A stretch of 64,000 nucleotides of DNA, taken from NCBI GenBank assembly GCA_013398015.1, contig VZRR01002171.1, positions 310,001 through 374,000 on the forward strand, in the 5' to 3' direction. The position numbers were made by a program, and so were the translations under genes. Below are positions 49,901 through 62,350 of the stretch, piece by piece. The DNA is from Oreocharis arfaki. Lineage: Eukaryota; Chordata; Aves; Passeriformes; Paramythiidae. Within the stretch, counting starts at the first letter, position 1, and each line of letters starts with the position of its first letter. A model generated the notes under the pieces. The model had not been told where the DNA came from, searched no databases, and worked only from the letters and a program-made list of their open reading frames with translations.

Positions 49901-51450
49901 GGAAAAAAAAAGCCTGTTGACAGGCAGCAGTGATACATTTCTATCAGCAGCCTAATGTCTCTGCTCCCAGCCTGCCTTGGTCCTCTATAGGTAGCACCTG
50001 AGCATCAGTTTCCATTGACTCCCTCTTTTCATCCCTTGCTGCATCCCTTGTCTTTCTCTGAAGTGTAGGGATCTGAAAGCCAGAAATGCAGTGGAGGTTA
50101 GGCACCAGTGGGGTGGTCAGATGCTGCCTATGTTCTCTTCAGGTAGTTCCACAGATGTATAGGCAGTAAGAATAGCTTATAGGAAACTGATGTAACTGGT
50201 CTGGTGGTGAGAGAAGGATCAATGGCTGATGTAACATCTCTAATTTTCAGCAGCTTCTGTTGTAAACCTATCTCTTCTGATCCTCTTAACTGTACAGTTT
50301 GTTAAGGTGTAGGTAAAGAGTGCTGTTTTTAAATCAGAAGTTACTGTTTGCCCTTTTTTTTCTCCTCGGTGAAAAAATAAAGTCAAACCCAGAAACATAT
50401 TCGGCTTTCAGAACCTATACTGGGAAAAAAAAATAAGCTGAGATATATTGAAGTTTGATTGCGCAGAACAACTTTTGGGATTACCTTTCAGTTTTGACTT
50501 ACTCTACTCTGTATGAGTACATGTTTCTGTACATGTAGCAATGTACAGTATTACACTGGTAAATGCATAACTATGAAAAAGTGTTCCAGATTATAGTATA
50601 ATGCTGTTAATTTTTTTTTGATGAAGTATTTGTGACACTTAAAATAAGTGAAATGAAATTTTAATTGTAGCCCAACACCAGAAGGCTTTGTTAAGACAGA
50701 AGCAGGAGTCTTTTCTGTAGCAGATCAGTAGTATGAAATGAAGAAAGTTTTATAGAACAGGGCAGTTCAGTAACACTCTGGTGTCAGCTTAATACAAAAG
50801 GCTGATTCCATAGTGATCAGATGGTATCAGGCCATTTAATCATTCAAAGCTGACCTGCATTTTGGTATAACAATATATTGTTAGTGCTTTGACGGTGGAT
50901 TTCTTCTCCTTGAGAATAACAATCATTGGTGAATATAATTATACCAGCATGCTTGTTTTAAATGATATACAAATTCAAAAAAAGAGTAAAAGTGGACTTG
51001 GATCCTTATAGAAAATATTTGGCATTCTGAGAAGAGCCCACATTTGTTCTTCTTTAGGGAAAAAATAACTTCCTTTTTTAAATCAAATTGGATTTGCTCA
51101 TTTGTTTATTTCTTCCAAAACTCTTGACCTGAGCCGTGCAGTCCTGAGATTCAGAACAGCCTACTGTATTAATGAAGGAAAATCTTGGAGAATGTGCAAA
51201 CATGTTCAATTCATGTTCAAGTGCATGAATTAAACTTACTGTGAAAAGTTTAAGGGATACATTTTATGTGTGTAAATGTATTGATTACTCATATATTAAG
51301 TGTCATTAAAGCTTCACAAGTCAGAACCATTCTTTGAGCAGAACTTGTAATTTTGGTTTTGTTTTGAATCTACATTTGAGAAACAAAAGATACAGCATGT
51401 AGCAATTGGTTTATTTCCTTGCCAGATAAGATTGATCTTGTGAGATACTT
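46971..51450. other. Unique non-coding DNA
   Basis: No gene or recognised mobile element in about 4.5 kb. Frames at 47437-47730 (minus) and 47654-47851 (plus) overlap and are unrecognised. A GC-richer stretch at 49450-49580 has no open frame of note. From 47.9 kb to 52.3 kb there is no open frame of 60 codons or more on either strand, the emptiest part of the window for coding signal. Confidence 0.55.
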
Positions 51451-51632
51451 AGCACCTACCCATCCCATTGATCTTGTAGGTGACAAACATGCTTCATGGA
51501 ATTACTAGCCACTGAAAGGATATGCTGTGCTCTTGCAGTTACTTGTAGTGAAGTCAATGGGATCTTCTGAGTGCTCAGTACTTTTTGAAATCAGGTCACA
51601 TCTTTAGATTTCTATATAGGGATTTTCAAAAG
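51451..51632. repeat. Ancient amniote palindromic repeat copy
   Basis: 'agcacctacccatcccattg', 'gtagtgaagtcaatgggatc', 'tgagtgctcagtactttttg', 'aaatcaggtcac' and 'gggattttcaaaaggacctt' match in order the old amniote repeat with paired 'gaagtcaatggga' and 'tgctcagcact..gaaaatcagg' arms that I recall from turtle and crocodile genomes. Diverged, non-coding, no family name given. Confidence 0.55.
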
Positions 51633-51709
51633 GACCTTGGCTCCATGACTTTGTCAGGTCAGAGCCCAAATCTGTTATTCCTTTCTCAGCAGCTTTGAGG
51701 ATCCTTTCA

Positions 51710-51726
51710 TTTTTTTTTTTTTTTTT
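51710..51726 (+). repeat. T17 homopolymer run
   Basis: Seventeen consecutive T. No retrogene or SINE body is attached on either side, so this is a simple homopolymer, liable to sequencing and length error. Confidence 0.9.
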
Positions 51727-52255
51727 CATCATTTGCTTTCCTAAGTTTCTGGTGAGATCAGCCAATGGCAGTCAAACCATCACAGGACAAAAGATGTAAG
51801 GATCCATCTACCCCTTGTACAATTGTGCCTCTCAGTTCTGTTATTTCCTGACTCTTTCATTTCACTTTTCATATTTGCCCATGTACAGCAATCTTACTTG
51901 TCACTGCATGTTCATAAAACACTCAGTGCGCCACTTAAATTGCCCTCTATCGTGATCTAATTCTCAAATACTAAAAATAATAATTCTTGAGCCTGTTTTT
52001 AGGTAGGATGTTATATAAACAGTAGTGCTGCTAATATAGTGGCTAGAAGTTGATTTAAATCTTTTTCTTACCATACATTGTTCCTACTTCTGAAACATTG
52101 GGTCATTTTTGCTCTAGGTAACTGCTTTGAATTCCATCTGAATACCAGAATAATAGCTGAATAACATAAATGTACATATTTTCCTTGCTATCAGGATGCA
52201 TAATTCCACAAGTAAGAGTCGACTTTTGAAGATAAACCTGTGCCTCAGTACCGTC
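51727..52255. other. Unique AT-rich DNA
   Basis: Nothing recognised; no open frame worth noting. Confidence 0.5.
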
Positions 52256-52385
52256 AGAGCTGTGAAACACTAATTATCTGTGTGTGCATGTGCAGGTCAG
52301 ATATCTGTGCATGCACATCTGCTATTTGCATGCCTAAGTTAGGTTAGCCCAATTGCACATGCCTGACTTGAAAAATCTGCCCTGT
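52256..52385. repeat. Possible decayed ancient amniote repeat
   Basis: 'tgcatgcctaagttaggtta' and 'gcccaattgcacatgcctga' followed by 'cttgaaaaatctgccc' have the wording of old amniote palindromic repeats ('cctaagttaggc', 'gacttgaaaatctggcc'). Nearby 'tgcatgtgcag' and 'ctgtgcatgcaca' add inverted symmetry. Weak match from memory. Confidence 0.38.
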
Positions 52386-55300
52386 AGTTATTAGAAGATG
52401 TCATACATTTTTCTGGCACATTATGCAACACAGGGGGATAAACTCTTGTCCCCCACCCAAGACACAAGCACAGACACAGGCTCTCCAGAGGTTTGTGTCC
52501 ACCGAGGAGGAGTGTTTTATTTTCTTTGTAAGTGTTTTCCATTTGGAGCAGGTGTGAGAAATCAGGTATGTTTTGGCTCCCTTTACCACAGGCACAAGAA
52601 GCAGATGGCTTAGGTTGGTGCTTGCTGAACATATGGAGCGAACACACTGCTTACCAAGCTAGAACCTCAGCTGCAGTAGCCACTGCTTTCTGCTTGCCAT
52701 TTAGCTGTGAATGCTTATTATGTATTAAGAATATTGCATCCTTTCTCCATGCTGTGTTGTTCAATGCCCTTTTCCCTTTGGCTCTTTCCTCCTCTGTCTT
52801 ACACTCTTTTCTTTGCTGCAGTCTCCTTTATTTTGTTCTTCAACTAAATGGATGCTTATTTTTTGACTGTAGGGATTGCATGGTGCCATGTTGCTAACAA
52901 AAAGGAGCATGACTCAAGTTTTCATTCATGTCTGCTTCTAAGGCTAAAGGATGAGAAAACCCCCCACGATATAAAAAGGATAACAAGCATACCTGCTAAT
53001 ATTTGGAAGTTGGATGCAGGTGTACTAGAGTATAGTAGCATCAAAATCTTCCTCTTGTAAATTTATCAGCCTTTGGGGGAAAGGAAAAGTAAAAGGAGTG
53101 AAAACATTCATAAAGCCAGTAAAATAGAAGTACGTGATTTAAGCTGTGAACGCAAACTCATTGACTAAATTCTTTTGTAAGTCCACATCTAAAAATCTAA
53201 AGATGTGGTAGGATTTTGAGGCAATCCGTTCGCTTCGGTGGGAGTTCCTTGGCCCTCAGCACCACTTACTGTAAATCAGTCTGATTGATTGGAATCCAAA
53301 CCATGAGCATTAGTGCTTGAGGCACCCATTGATGAAAAACCTGGACTGTTATTACTAGATATTTCTCTGCTGAAATAATGCTGTGATTGGTATGTTGGGC
53401 AAGATGTTCTCCTGAGGTTCCTGCCTTTCTGCAATCCTTAAATATTTGAAAGAGTTGAGAGAGAATAGGAGAGAGTGGCCTCAGGCCATGGTGTAGAACT
53501 TCATGGGATGCATTTGGTCCTTGGGCCATATTTGCCTGCTTTTTTTACTTAAAAGAAAATCCTCAGTAAATCTGTCTATTAATGAATGTCTTAAATGAGA
53601 AAAAGTTGTCAAGGAAATAGTAAGGGCAGTGAAAGTTATGAGCCCTACTCTCCTCCACTCCAGCAGCAATAAATAGGGGGGCATTTCCTGTGGGAAGGGC
53701 TGATGAAGGTGCAGGAGCTGAACTGATTGAGGGCTGGCTTTGTGGGTTGAGAGCTGCATGCCTTCAACTCATGTGCCAGTGTTTGCTCCTGGGAGGGCTG
53801 GCTCGCCTGTACGCTTTTATCTCCACGACTGTTAGAGTGGCCCCATGTACTGTGCACATATGCTGGGCACCTGATTTATAATTAAGAGCAGCTGGCCATG
53901 CTGCTGTCCAAAATAATTTCCCCTAGTGAAGGATCAGTGAAGAAAAATGCAGACAGGTTTTAGCCTTTTGTTGAAAGAATGAAGAGGAGCCTTCATGCTG
54001 TGCATGGCTGGGGGAAGTTTATTGCTTGCCTGAAGGACCAAGAGCTGAGAATCTTCCATTTTATGAGTCCCTCCTGTGCTGTACCCTTGGTGAAAAAAAG
54101 AAGTTAAAGTTGCCTTAAGACAGCTTATGGGGATTCCCCATATAATTATATAATGTGTTCTGGGGACCGCTTCTGCTCTGGTAGACTTCAGAAGTGCAAA
54201 CAGCAAAAAGATGGTAAAGAAACACAAAACAAACGAACAAAGGCTCCCCCCACCTTCCACTTTTACCCCCATTTCCCCAGATGTGTTTGGCACTTCTTTA
54301 GGATGTCAATTAACTTAACAACCTGAGCATTGGTTTTGTAAAGCTGATCGAAAAAGATTTTACATCAAGTCTGTTATGGCTAACTTTACTCAAATGGAGT
54401 CTATGCATAATGTTTATTTTTAATAAGTATAAGGGAAGTTAATATCATATTACAGGTTTTTTCCCCCCTCAAATAGGTATTTTTAAACTAAGTAAAGCAC
54501 ATCAAATAATTAAGATGTCTAGAAACATTTTTGGGTAGTCCCCTTGTAATGGCTCCTGCTGCAACCTTACCTCGCTGAGAGATGGGAGTGCAAAGCCTGT
54601 CCTTGTCAGTGCTCTGCCACTTTCCTGGCTGTATGAAGACAAACTTTTCTTTGTTGCCTTGCTGTCTCTGAAGCAGTACAGAAGATGTAGGAAGAGGATG
54701 GGGCTGTCAGTCCAACTCTTCTCAGGGAAGAGTACTCTGGGGAAATTAATTAGACAGGAGTGGTCCTGGTGGCTGTTGCATTTCTTTGCACCCATGCCTC
54801 CATTGTGTGATTGCTGTGATCCTCGACACCAGGCTCTTTGGCCTCCTGTTTCTTTTCTTAGCTAAAACAAAACCTGCTGCAGGGTATGTGAGCACAGGAG
54901 CAGCAGAGGGAAGCTCCTACTGCCACTGGGGCTGGCTACTGTGTGGCTTCAGAGAGGCAGCAGCACGGGCCTGCCAATCCTGTGGCCTTAGGGGCTGGTG
55001 GAGGATGTGAGGGAACATCACAGGAGGGCAAGTACTTGACAAGCCTTTCACCTCCTGCAGGAAGATAATGATAAGCTAGTTTTTAAGAGAAACTTTAGGA
55101 ACATATTCATAGGGAGCAGGATGTAGCATCTCTCTAATCAGTGATTCTGTGGAGTATGTGTTTTTGATGAGGAACTGCAGGTTTTTGGAGAAAAGTGAGG
55201 AGGAATTATCTAATTGTCACTCTGTGATTTGTCTTGGACAGCAGCCTTTCATCTTCTTTTGAGAATTTTTACTCAAGAGTAAATACTATTGCAAGAGAGG

Positions 55301-58300
55301 TGTGATTCTTAAACTCAACCGGGCATATCCTGTGCCTTCCAACAGTGACATCATCGAGGGTAGCAGAGTTGACCAATTTCTGTCTTTGTATTCTGGATTT
55401 CCAAATAGGTGAATTTCACCTACTCTGTGGCTGGGCGCACCTAAGCACACAGAAACAAATGGTGTGAATAAGGTAATGACATTTTCATAGCAGCCTCAGT
55501 ACAACTTTCTACCTGGAGTGAACTGTGTATCTGAATGAAGGAATTTAACTACTCAAGATGGTTAAATCAACATATATATAGTTTATTCTACATATATGTA
55601 TATATATTGATATATTTATTTGTTCTTGTGTCATGTGCTACTGATGCCCCTTGGCAATCACCAGAGCATGATGGTCAGTGACTGTCTCTGGTCTGCTAAA
55701 TGCCTGGTAGAGGCTGAAAGCCTGGGCTGCAGCACAGCTCAAGTTAAGCAACAAGGTTATGCATTTACTATAATATGATTTATGCAGGCCTCCACAGTGG
55801 GTATTAAGTTGACTAAGAATGGATGCTGTCCTTTTCCTGGGCATTCAGCTCTGCCATATAAATATGCTATTCAGGTCTACTAAATTTTTATAAACTGCTG
55901 TTTCTGCCAGAATAGCTAACAGGGCTTATCCAGCAATGACATTTCAATAGCAAAATGTTTTGTGAATGATTTTAGCCTATTTGTTTTCTCTCCTGCTGTG
56001 ATCCTAAATATTTTTACAAAACTATATTTGAGAGAGGTATTCACTTGGAAGGTCTTAGAAAAGGCAAATTAAGAGGTAAATTTTATATTCACTGATATAG
56101 TCTGTTTTCATTAAGTTGAAAATTATGATGCATATATGACTGTGTTTATATTAAAATGGCATGTTTAGAAATACTGCTACAAAGCTCAATTATTCAGTTA
56201 AAAAAAAGAGCTGTTAAAGGTGGCTGATGAGGAGGCAGCAGTTTGTCCACCAGTTACATGCTGCTGTACTGTGGAACTAGTAGCATTAATACAAGAAGCA
56301 TTTTCAGCTTGCCCATCTAATGTAAAATACTAGATTTGGTAATAATTGAATTCTGAAACAAACAGTCCAATTACTAAGGCACTGTAGCTTTTGTGCATGT
56401 GATGGGCAGACAACAGTTCTTGCTTGTACCTGTCCCTACTGATTATTATTATTATGCCTACTTAAAGTTCCTCTTTATTTTTTCCATTTTCATAAAAACT
56501 GCATTATGATGTGACATATCTTTTCCAGATATTTTGCTTGAATAAATAAGTAGGATATTAAATTCAACTAGGGTATTAGATTATAAATTAGTTCTGTAAC
56601 AGCCGTCATAATGTTATTTAGATTTTCAGTTTACACAGACCTTGCAGCAACTCCCAAGAGCTATGCTGCAGAATTAGGGTAAGATGTGAGTTGATGTAAG
56701 AAAATTGGTTTTGGTAATATGCTGATGTCAGTAGAGTTTTTCTGTGTGGAAAGATATTTAAATTAACGTTTTTACTTACTGCATTGTACAAACTAAAGGT
56801 TGGTAATGATTTCAAATTACTGATGAGTTGGTGTTTGGACTATGCAAACATGACCATAAATGTCTTTTCCCTAGTAGGGCAATATTTATATTTTGAGTTT
56901 GTGTGTGGAGTTTATTTTTTAACAGAGTAACGTATTTTAATCTTCCAGGTAACATAACCATTTCACTTATGTTGGTCGAATGAAAAAATTTAAGAGCATT
57001 TTTAGATACAAAACCCCATGCTGGCTAACAGGTACAGAGCTCTTGGTATCAAGGAGGAAAGCACAGACTTATATTGCTGGTCTTGAATAATTGTGTCATG
57101 ATTAGCAAACACAGTGATGCCATATTGGTGAGAGAGGTGTGAAAACATGCACATTTATAAATACATTTATTAGTCAGATGGACTGTAATGGTAACCTGAA
57201 GAGAGAGCTTCTAAGTAAAAAGATTTATAGGTGCCTACATCGGTATTCTTTAAATATGGGAATCTATACCCACTGTGATGTTTTATACATTCAGCAAAAG
57301 AGTAAAGGTGAAAAATAACTGTGAAAGGAAGTAGATGTCCTCTTGAACCATTTTCTGAGATGATGGACAGCATTATTGGTAGGGGTCTTAATTAAAATCA
57401 AATCAAACAAAACCCAACCTGGTTCTGTCTAATAATGAGGAATACTGGAGCAAGGGAACAGACTATCTCCTTCTCCAGAGAAAATTGGCAGATGGAAAAA
57501 TGCATGTGCAGTTATCAGCAAGATTGCCTTGAAACCTCCTCTGCTGCCTGTCACTGAGGTGCTATTTCATCAGGGCTGTGATGGGGCAAATCAGTACCCA
57601 GGGCTGAAGGTTGTGTTTGTGTCTATTCTCTCTTCTCTTTTGCTTCCTCCCAACCCCTGCTAAACAGCCCGAAACAAAGTCCATGTCAAGTGGGATGTTA
57701 TTTAGAAAAACTCTTCCCTACATATGTTTGAACAGCAGATTATGATAGTCAGATCTTGGCTTCCTGCAAAATATTGTGGTCTTCCCCAGGTAGAGGAGTT
57801 GGTAATGGAGCTGCATGTCTTTTATCCCCAACTGTAGTTGTGTGTGTACCTCCCATAGCCTTGGGAGCTATCAGCCCCAGCTCACTGTATTCCCAAACTG
57901 GCATCTGGTCCCAAACAACAAAACCAATCTAAATTGGAAGTAATTCTGGTGTGCAAGAACTTAAAGATTTTTGAAGAAGGAATGCGAGCATGCTCAGGCT
58001 TGATACTTTACTATACAAGTCCTTCACATTTCATCTGCCCACTGCCCAGAAATGTGGATATCTTGTTGGCTCCTGCAGGTATCCCTGTCTGTGAAGGCCT
58101 TTTCCTCCAGCTCTTTTCTTGCCTTTTGGGGTCAATCTTCCTTCCCCAGAAAGCAATTCCCCTCCCATTGGCTGACCACCACAATTTTATAGATGGTTGA
58201 AAAAGCTTAGCTGCTGCTCACATTTGGTACATGCGGTCTTTCTTTGCTTTCGTACCTGCTGAAATTCACTCTGTACACATAAACAAATAGTGTGGTTAAT

Positions 58301-58720
58301 GGGTCATGACAGTAACATGACCCTTAATGACTGGGCTGCTTATTTAAGTGTCTTAAATCTGGTTTCAGGAGCCACTAATAAGTGTTTTAGGTTTGGTTTG
58401 TTGTTGTTTTAGTTTTTTTGTTTGGTTGGTTTTTTAATGTCACAAGCATATTTTAATGCTGCACATCAGTTGATAGTGTATTGTGTTTCTGTGCAAGTTT
58501 CTGAGTCTGGGCGTGCTTCTATATGCAAAACATGTCTGGAGCCCATATTCCTTGCTGCATGATGGACATGTGATGTATATCCACTATTTGGAATGTGATT
58601 TGTCATCTAAATGTAGCTGGTGTTAGAGTCTGAATGTCTCGTTACTGTGAAACATTTTCCTGCTTTTAAAACAACTTGAACAAAGAGAGCCCTTCATACT
58701 GCACTGTGATGTGTGTCTTT
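52386..58720. other. Unique non-coding DNA
   Basis: No supported gene. Overlapping frames at 52.3-53.1 kb, 53.5-54.3 kb and 54.5-55.0 kb occur on both strands at once, which is what chance and higher GC produce. An AT microsatellite lies at 55570-55620, and T/G-rich low complexity at 58388-58434. Confidence 0.5.
55570..55620. repeat. Interrupted (AT)n microsatellite
   Basis: Alternating AT/ATGT units ('catatatata', 'catatatgtatatatat', 'tgatatattt') broken by short mixed pieces. Confidence 0.8.
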
Positions 58721-58729
58721 ATTGAAAAA

Positions 58730-58990
58730 GCTCTTCTCCATTGCCGAGGCACTGAAGCATTTGCATTAAGTAATACAGGAGATGCCATAGCAATTTCATG
58801 AGAATTACCCTTTGCAATGAATGTTAGATTAAACATCTAAGTAAAATCCCTTGCAAGTGACCAGAAGATAAATTAGAGTGGAGATGTACCTGGGTACAAT
58901 TAAATTATGTACCTTCTTCTAAAGATTATTTTTAATTGATTTGGTGCATACTCTTTACTCAGTTAATAATGAACGTTGTACCTGTGGCTA
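58730..58990. promoter_or_regulatory. Candidate conserved non-coding element
   Basis: Contains 'agcatttgcattaagtaat', an octamer-like POU site joined to a homeodomain-type TAAT, plus 'ttagattaaac' and 'acaattaaattatgtac'. It has no repeat signature and no coding frame. Motif texture only; conservation not known. Confidence 0.2.
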
Positions 58991-59803
58991 TATGATCACT
59001 CATGTGAGTTAGATTTACAGCACTAAGAAACTCCCTTTATCAGAGAAAACAATTTCGTAAAGGGGCTGTCTCCTCTCACTGCTCTGTCACTGATAATGCA
59101 TCTGGACTGTTTTCTGATTATTTCTCCAGTCTTACACTTAATATTGAAGATGTTCTTTAGCAGATAAATGTAGGGTTATCACATAATTTTAGCAACCTAA
59201 TTTGTTCCTTGTTTGCACACTACAGCAACTTTCATGTCTCAAACCCCTCCTCTCCATTAGGGCATCTACAGCACTGCAAAAATGAAGCTAGGAGGGAGAT
59301 GAGCGTTAGAGGAGAAGAGGGCAAAGGTACAGGACACAAAAATAAGAAGGAAGGAGTTGAAAGTAGCTGGAAATTTTTGTCAGGACAGAAGTTCCTCTTA
59401 TTTTCCTTCTGACAAAGCTTGAATCTCAACAGTCCTTAAAACTCCCAGTATGGATGATAGGTATTGCAGATGTTCAGTACCTATCAGTACCGGCCATTAC
59501 CATTATCATTTGAAGGTTGTGCTAGGTGTTAATTTTTCACTTTGGCTCAACTTCTATATGTTCCTTTCATGTTTGCAGTTGCTACCATTTTACCAAACAA
59601 ACACCTAAACTGAAATCTAAGGTAAGAGTTTTCAAAGCCCTGTCTCTGAATTTAACCCTGTAGTTGTAAACATTGTGATGCTCAACAGAGAGAAAGAGGT
59701 CCTTCCCTTAACAAGGGACACATATACCATGGAACAGGAAAAAAGGAGTACAGAACCTCTCTAGTAAAGAGAGAGTCTGATGTGGATATGCATCAGTGCT
59801 CAC

Positions 59804-60205
59804 CTAAGTGCTTCCTAAAGGAAAAGGATAAGACAGGCCCATAAGAAGCCAGCTGCAGCCTGAGGTGGATATTGCACAGCTGCTTTCAAATAGTGTTCTC
59901 CACAAAAGTCCCGAGAGGTCACAGTGGCAAGGAGATGTCTTTGAGGTTGCTGTCGCTACTAATTGCGATGACTGATTCTGGTTACAAGTTTCTGAGCTAT
60001 AAGGGTTCTGACACATTCTGCAGATTGGACAAGAAAAGAATTCCTCTTGGTTCGGGAAGATCTTCTTGAAGGTTTCCTCTTCAGAGCCCTGTGTGGATAG
60101 CTGTATGCATGAGCATTGCCTCAAATCCCCATTTGGGCTCAATGACGACATGTTTCGTTTCTTCATTCCCCCTTGAGTTTTAAAAAAAGCCTTTGAGTTA
60201 CACAT
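59804..60205 (-). other. Unassigned 133-codon open frame (probably chance)
   Basis: An ATG-initiated minus-strand frame of 133 codons. Its product contains a cysteine cluster (FFSCPICRMCQNPYSSETC) that looks superficially like a zinc-binding knuckle, but there is no second half of such a domain and nothing else is recognisable. A 65-codon frame runs antisense. No splice or promoter context supports it. Confidence 0.1.
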
Positions 60206-60209
60206 TTAA

Positions 60210-60560
60210 AATTTTTTTTGATAATGATATCAACCTCTAAAAGAAGAATCTAAATGAAAAAAAACCGACCTGGCAATTAGATAGCTAATGTTTGCATAAT
60301 TTTAATTATCACATATTGCAATTATTTCTAATTCATTTCAATATACAAATCACTATTTTATATATGGCATGTTGTTAATGTTTACTACTATAATTACTAA
60401 TTTGCAATATAAGGCAGCAATTTTATAGTTATTCAGTTATGTATAATTATTATGTCAAATAGGAGATGGCAATTAACACTGAAATATATTAGAAATGAAT
60501 GTACTAAAATCAGTCTAAGAATATTTGACACGTACTTGTCATGTAGTGCATGAACTGCAT
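60210..60560. promoter_or_regulatory. Candidate conserved non-coding element, TAATTA-rich
   Basis: About 350 bp dense in 'ttgcataattttaattatca', 'aatttgcaatataaggc' and 'tataattactaatttgca' type strings with POU- and homeodomain-like sites. No simple periodicity, no transposon, no open frame. Typical in appearance of vertebrate developmental enhancers, but not proven. Confidence 0.25.
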
Positions 60561-61213
60561 TTTCCTCCTCTTTTCTCCCTAACCATGCTTTTAGACAATG
60601 TATTTATTTGACATCCCACAGGATTTAATCCTGTAGAAATTCCTATTTCACCATCCCATTGACCAGTAGTTTAGAGCTAGAACTAAGGAGCAATATCCAG
60701 AGTCTTCTGTAGCTAAATCTTGTGTGAGGTTTCAGAGTTTAGGTGCCTTGTTGTCCATAAACATTTCAGAAAGTCCCTACTTCAATGACTGCTTAAAGAT
60801 GAGATGTTTAAGTTCTTCTGCTGCCCATAGCTCAAATTCTTTTAAAAGAGATGTTCAGAGAGCATTTTGAGCTGTAAGGCTGGCAGTGCCTTAGCAGAAG
60901 GGTGCCGAAGGAGCCATGGGCCTGCAGCTGGCATCACCCATTGCTGTGCAGAGCTGAGCTGCCAGGGAGTTGCCTCTGTGTGATAGCAGAAAGAGTCGGG
61001 GTGAAGAGGGTACCAAAGCTGTGTACAGTGATCCACAACGTGACTCTGCCATTCCTCTGAGACCACCCAAAGCACAAAGTACTATGCACTGCATCTTTAA
61101 AACCGTATTGGTACTGTTATGTGAAAAGTCGATTAGAAGATTAGGTTTGGGTCCTCACCTGGAAGGAGGGAATCAGAGCGATGTCTCCTGTCCCCTGGGA
61201 ATAAACCCTAGTG
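60561..61213. other. Unique DNA, no gene
   Basis: Short frames on both strands at 60.84-61.3 kb overlap antisense and are unrecognised. Confidence 0.45.
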
Positions 61214-61262
61214 CAGGTTCTAGTTACAAGTTACTTAACTTCTTCTTTGTGAAGCTGGGCCG
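61214..61262 (+). repeat. Possible MIR-like fragment
   Basis: 'tagttacaagttacttaact' followed by 'ctttgtgaagctgggc' resembles the MIR core order (a 'gcaagttacttaacctct' block, then the 'tgtgcctcag' block) on the plus strand. Fewer than 50 bp match, so this is tentative; compare the clearer copy at 8431-8530. Confidence 0.25.
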
Positions 61263-61409
61263 CCCTGCTGCCAAGTGTGATAGTTGAGAGCCAGGAGAAA
61301 GTAGGCATCTGAGGGGTTGTGGCACTTCTGGGATGGGAGACACTTGACCTGGGGTGCATTTGGGAGGTCCCCACTCCTCTCATAGGCCCACTGCAATGCA
61401 AAAGGTGGG

Positions 61410-61440
61410 AACAAATAAGCATATTAACAAATAAGCATAT
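61410..61440 (+). repeat. Small tandem duplication, 16-bp period
   Basis: 'aacaaataagcatat' occurs at 61410-61424 and, identically, at 61426-61440. Simple slippage-type duplication. Confidence 0.85.
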
Positions 61441-61509
61441 GGAAAATTATATCCCTAAATTATGCAGAGAATCCTTAAGGAGTCGGAAAAATCCTTGTTC
61501 ATAGAGAAT

Positions 61510-62350
61510 CTAAATGAGCACTGTCACTTAAAGAAACTTTCTTTGTGGCAAAATATTTCTCTGTGACAATTCCTTTTTTTGCTGGGGATTTAAAATCTGG
61601 GCAGCTCTAAGCCCTGCTAAACAAAATTCATGGCTGTACATCTTAATAAAGCAAAGAAGAGTGCACAGCGTGTCAAACAAATTCACCTCCTTGGTGTAAA
61701 TGTAAGGCTGCTATAATGGCTCGTGGCAGTGGCAGATCCAGATAGGACCCTTGATATGTTAGCAGAGGCATATTGACTTATATCAGTCCTTTTGCCTAGT
61801 TTAAAATTGATCCCTTTAGAAAAGTTAAATATCACCTATGTTTGTAGATTGCTAGACAGCTATTAAGATAATGCTTTTATAAATACAGATGGTGCCCTTA
61901 TCAAAATTACATGGCAGTAAATAGATGCCAGTAGAAATAATATGACACTTTGATTAGCTAATAAAATGAAGCACAAATAGAATGGGGATGCTAAGTTGCT
62001 CTGACAGTTTTCATACTGTCTTATTTATTGCTCATTTAGCTTTGATAAGATTCTGTTACAGCTTTGGCTTCTTAAGCAATTCCTTTGAACTTTTAATTTT
62101 TAAACAGTAATCTGTATTTTATTGACTTGGGTGAAAAATCCTCATTGTCAATAAGCTCTTCATCATGATAGTAAATGTTATCATTCTTTTAAAAGTAAAT
62201 TGATAGGCCAAATTGCATAATGTAAGTCGTGGAGATAAAAGTAGCAAAGAGAGGACCAATTAATGTTACATGAAAATTATTGATTAGAGCAAATTATTGC
62301 TGAAAGTTTGGCAAGCAATATTGGTTCAGTGATTGGTGGCCTTTTATGCC
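61510..62350. promoter_or_regulatory. Candidate conserved non-coding region
   Basis: About 840 bp without repeats or frames, carrying many short homeodomain, GATA-like and forkhead-like strings ('gattagctaataaaatgaag', 'tttgataagattctg', 'accaattaatgttacat'). There is little mono- or dinucleotide simplicity. Of all stretches in the window this one looks most like a long conserved regulatory block. The claim is by appearance only. Confidence 0.28.

Noticed and set aside
51710..51726. T17 as the poly-A tail (minus strand) of a retrocopy
   Set aside because: The sequence on its left is an ancient palindromic repeat and unique DNA with no gene-like content; no target-site duplication found.
59804..60205. 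Cysteine cluster CPICRMC in a 133-codon frame, possible zinc finger
   Set aside because: Spacing does not complete any RING, C2H2 or ribbon pattern; no other support.
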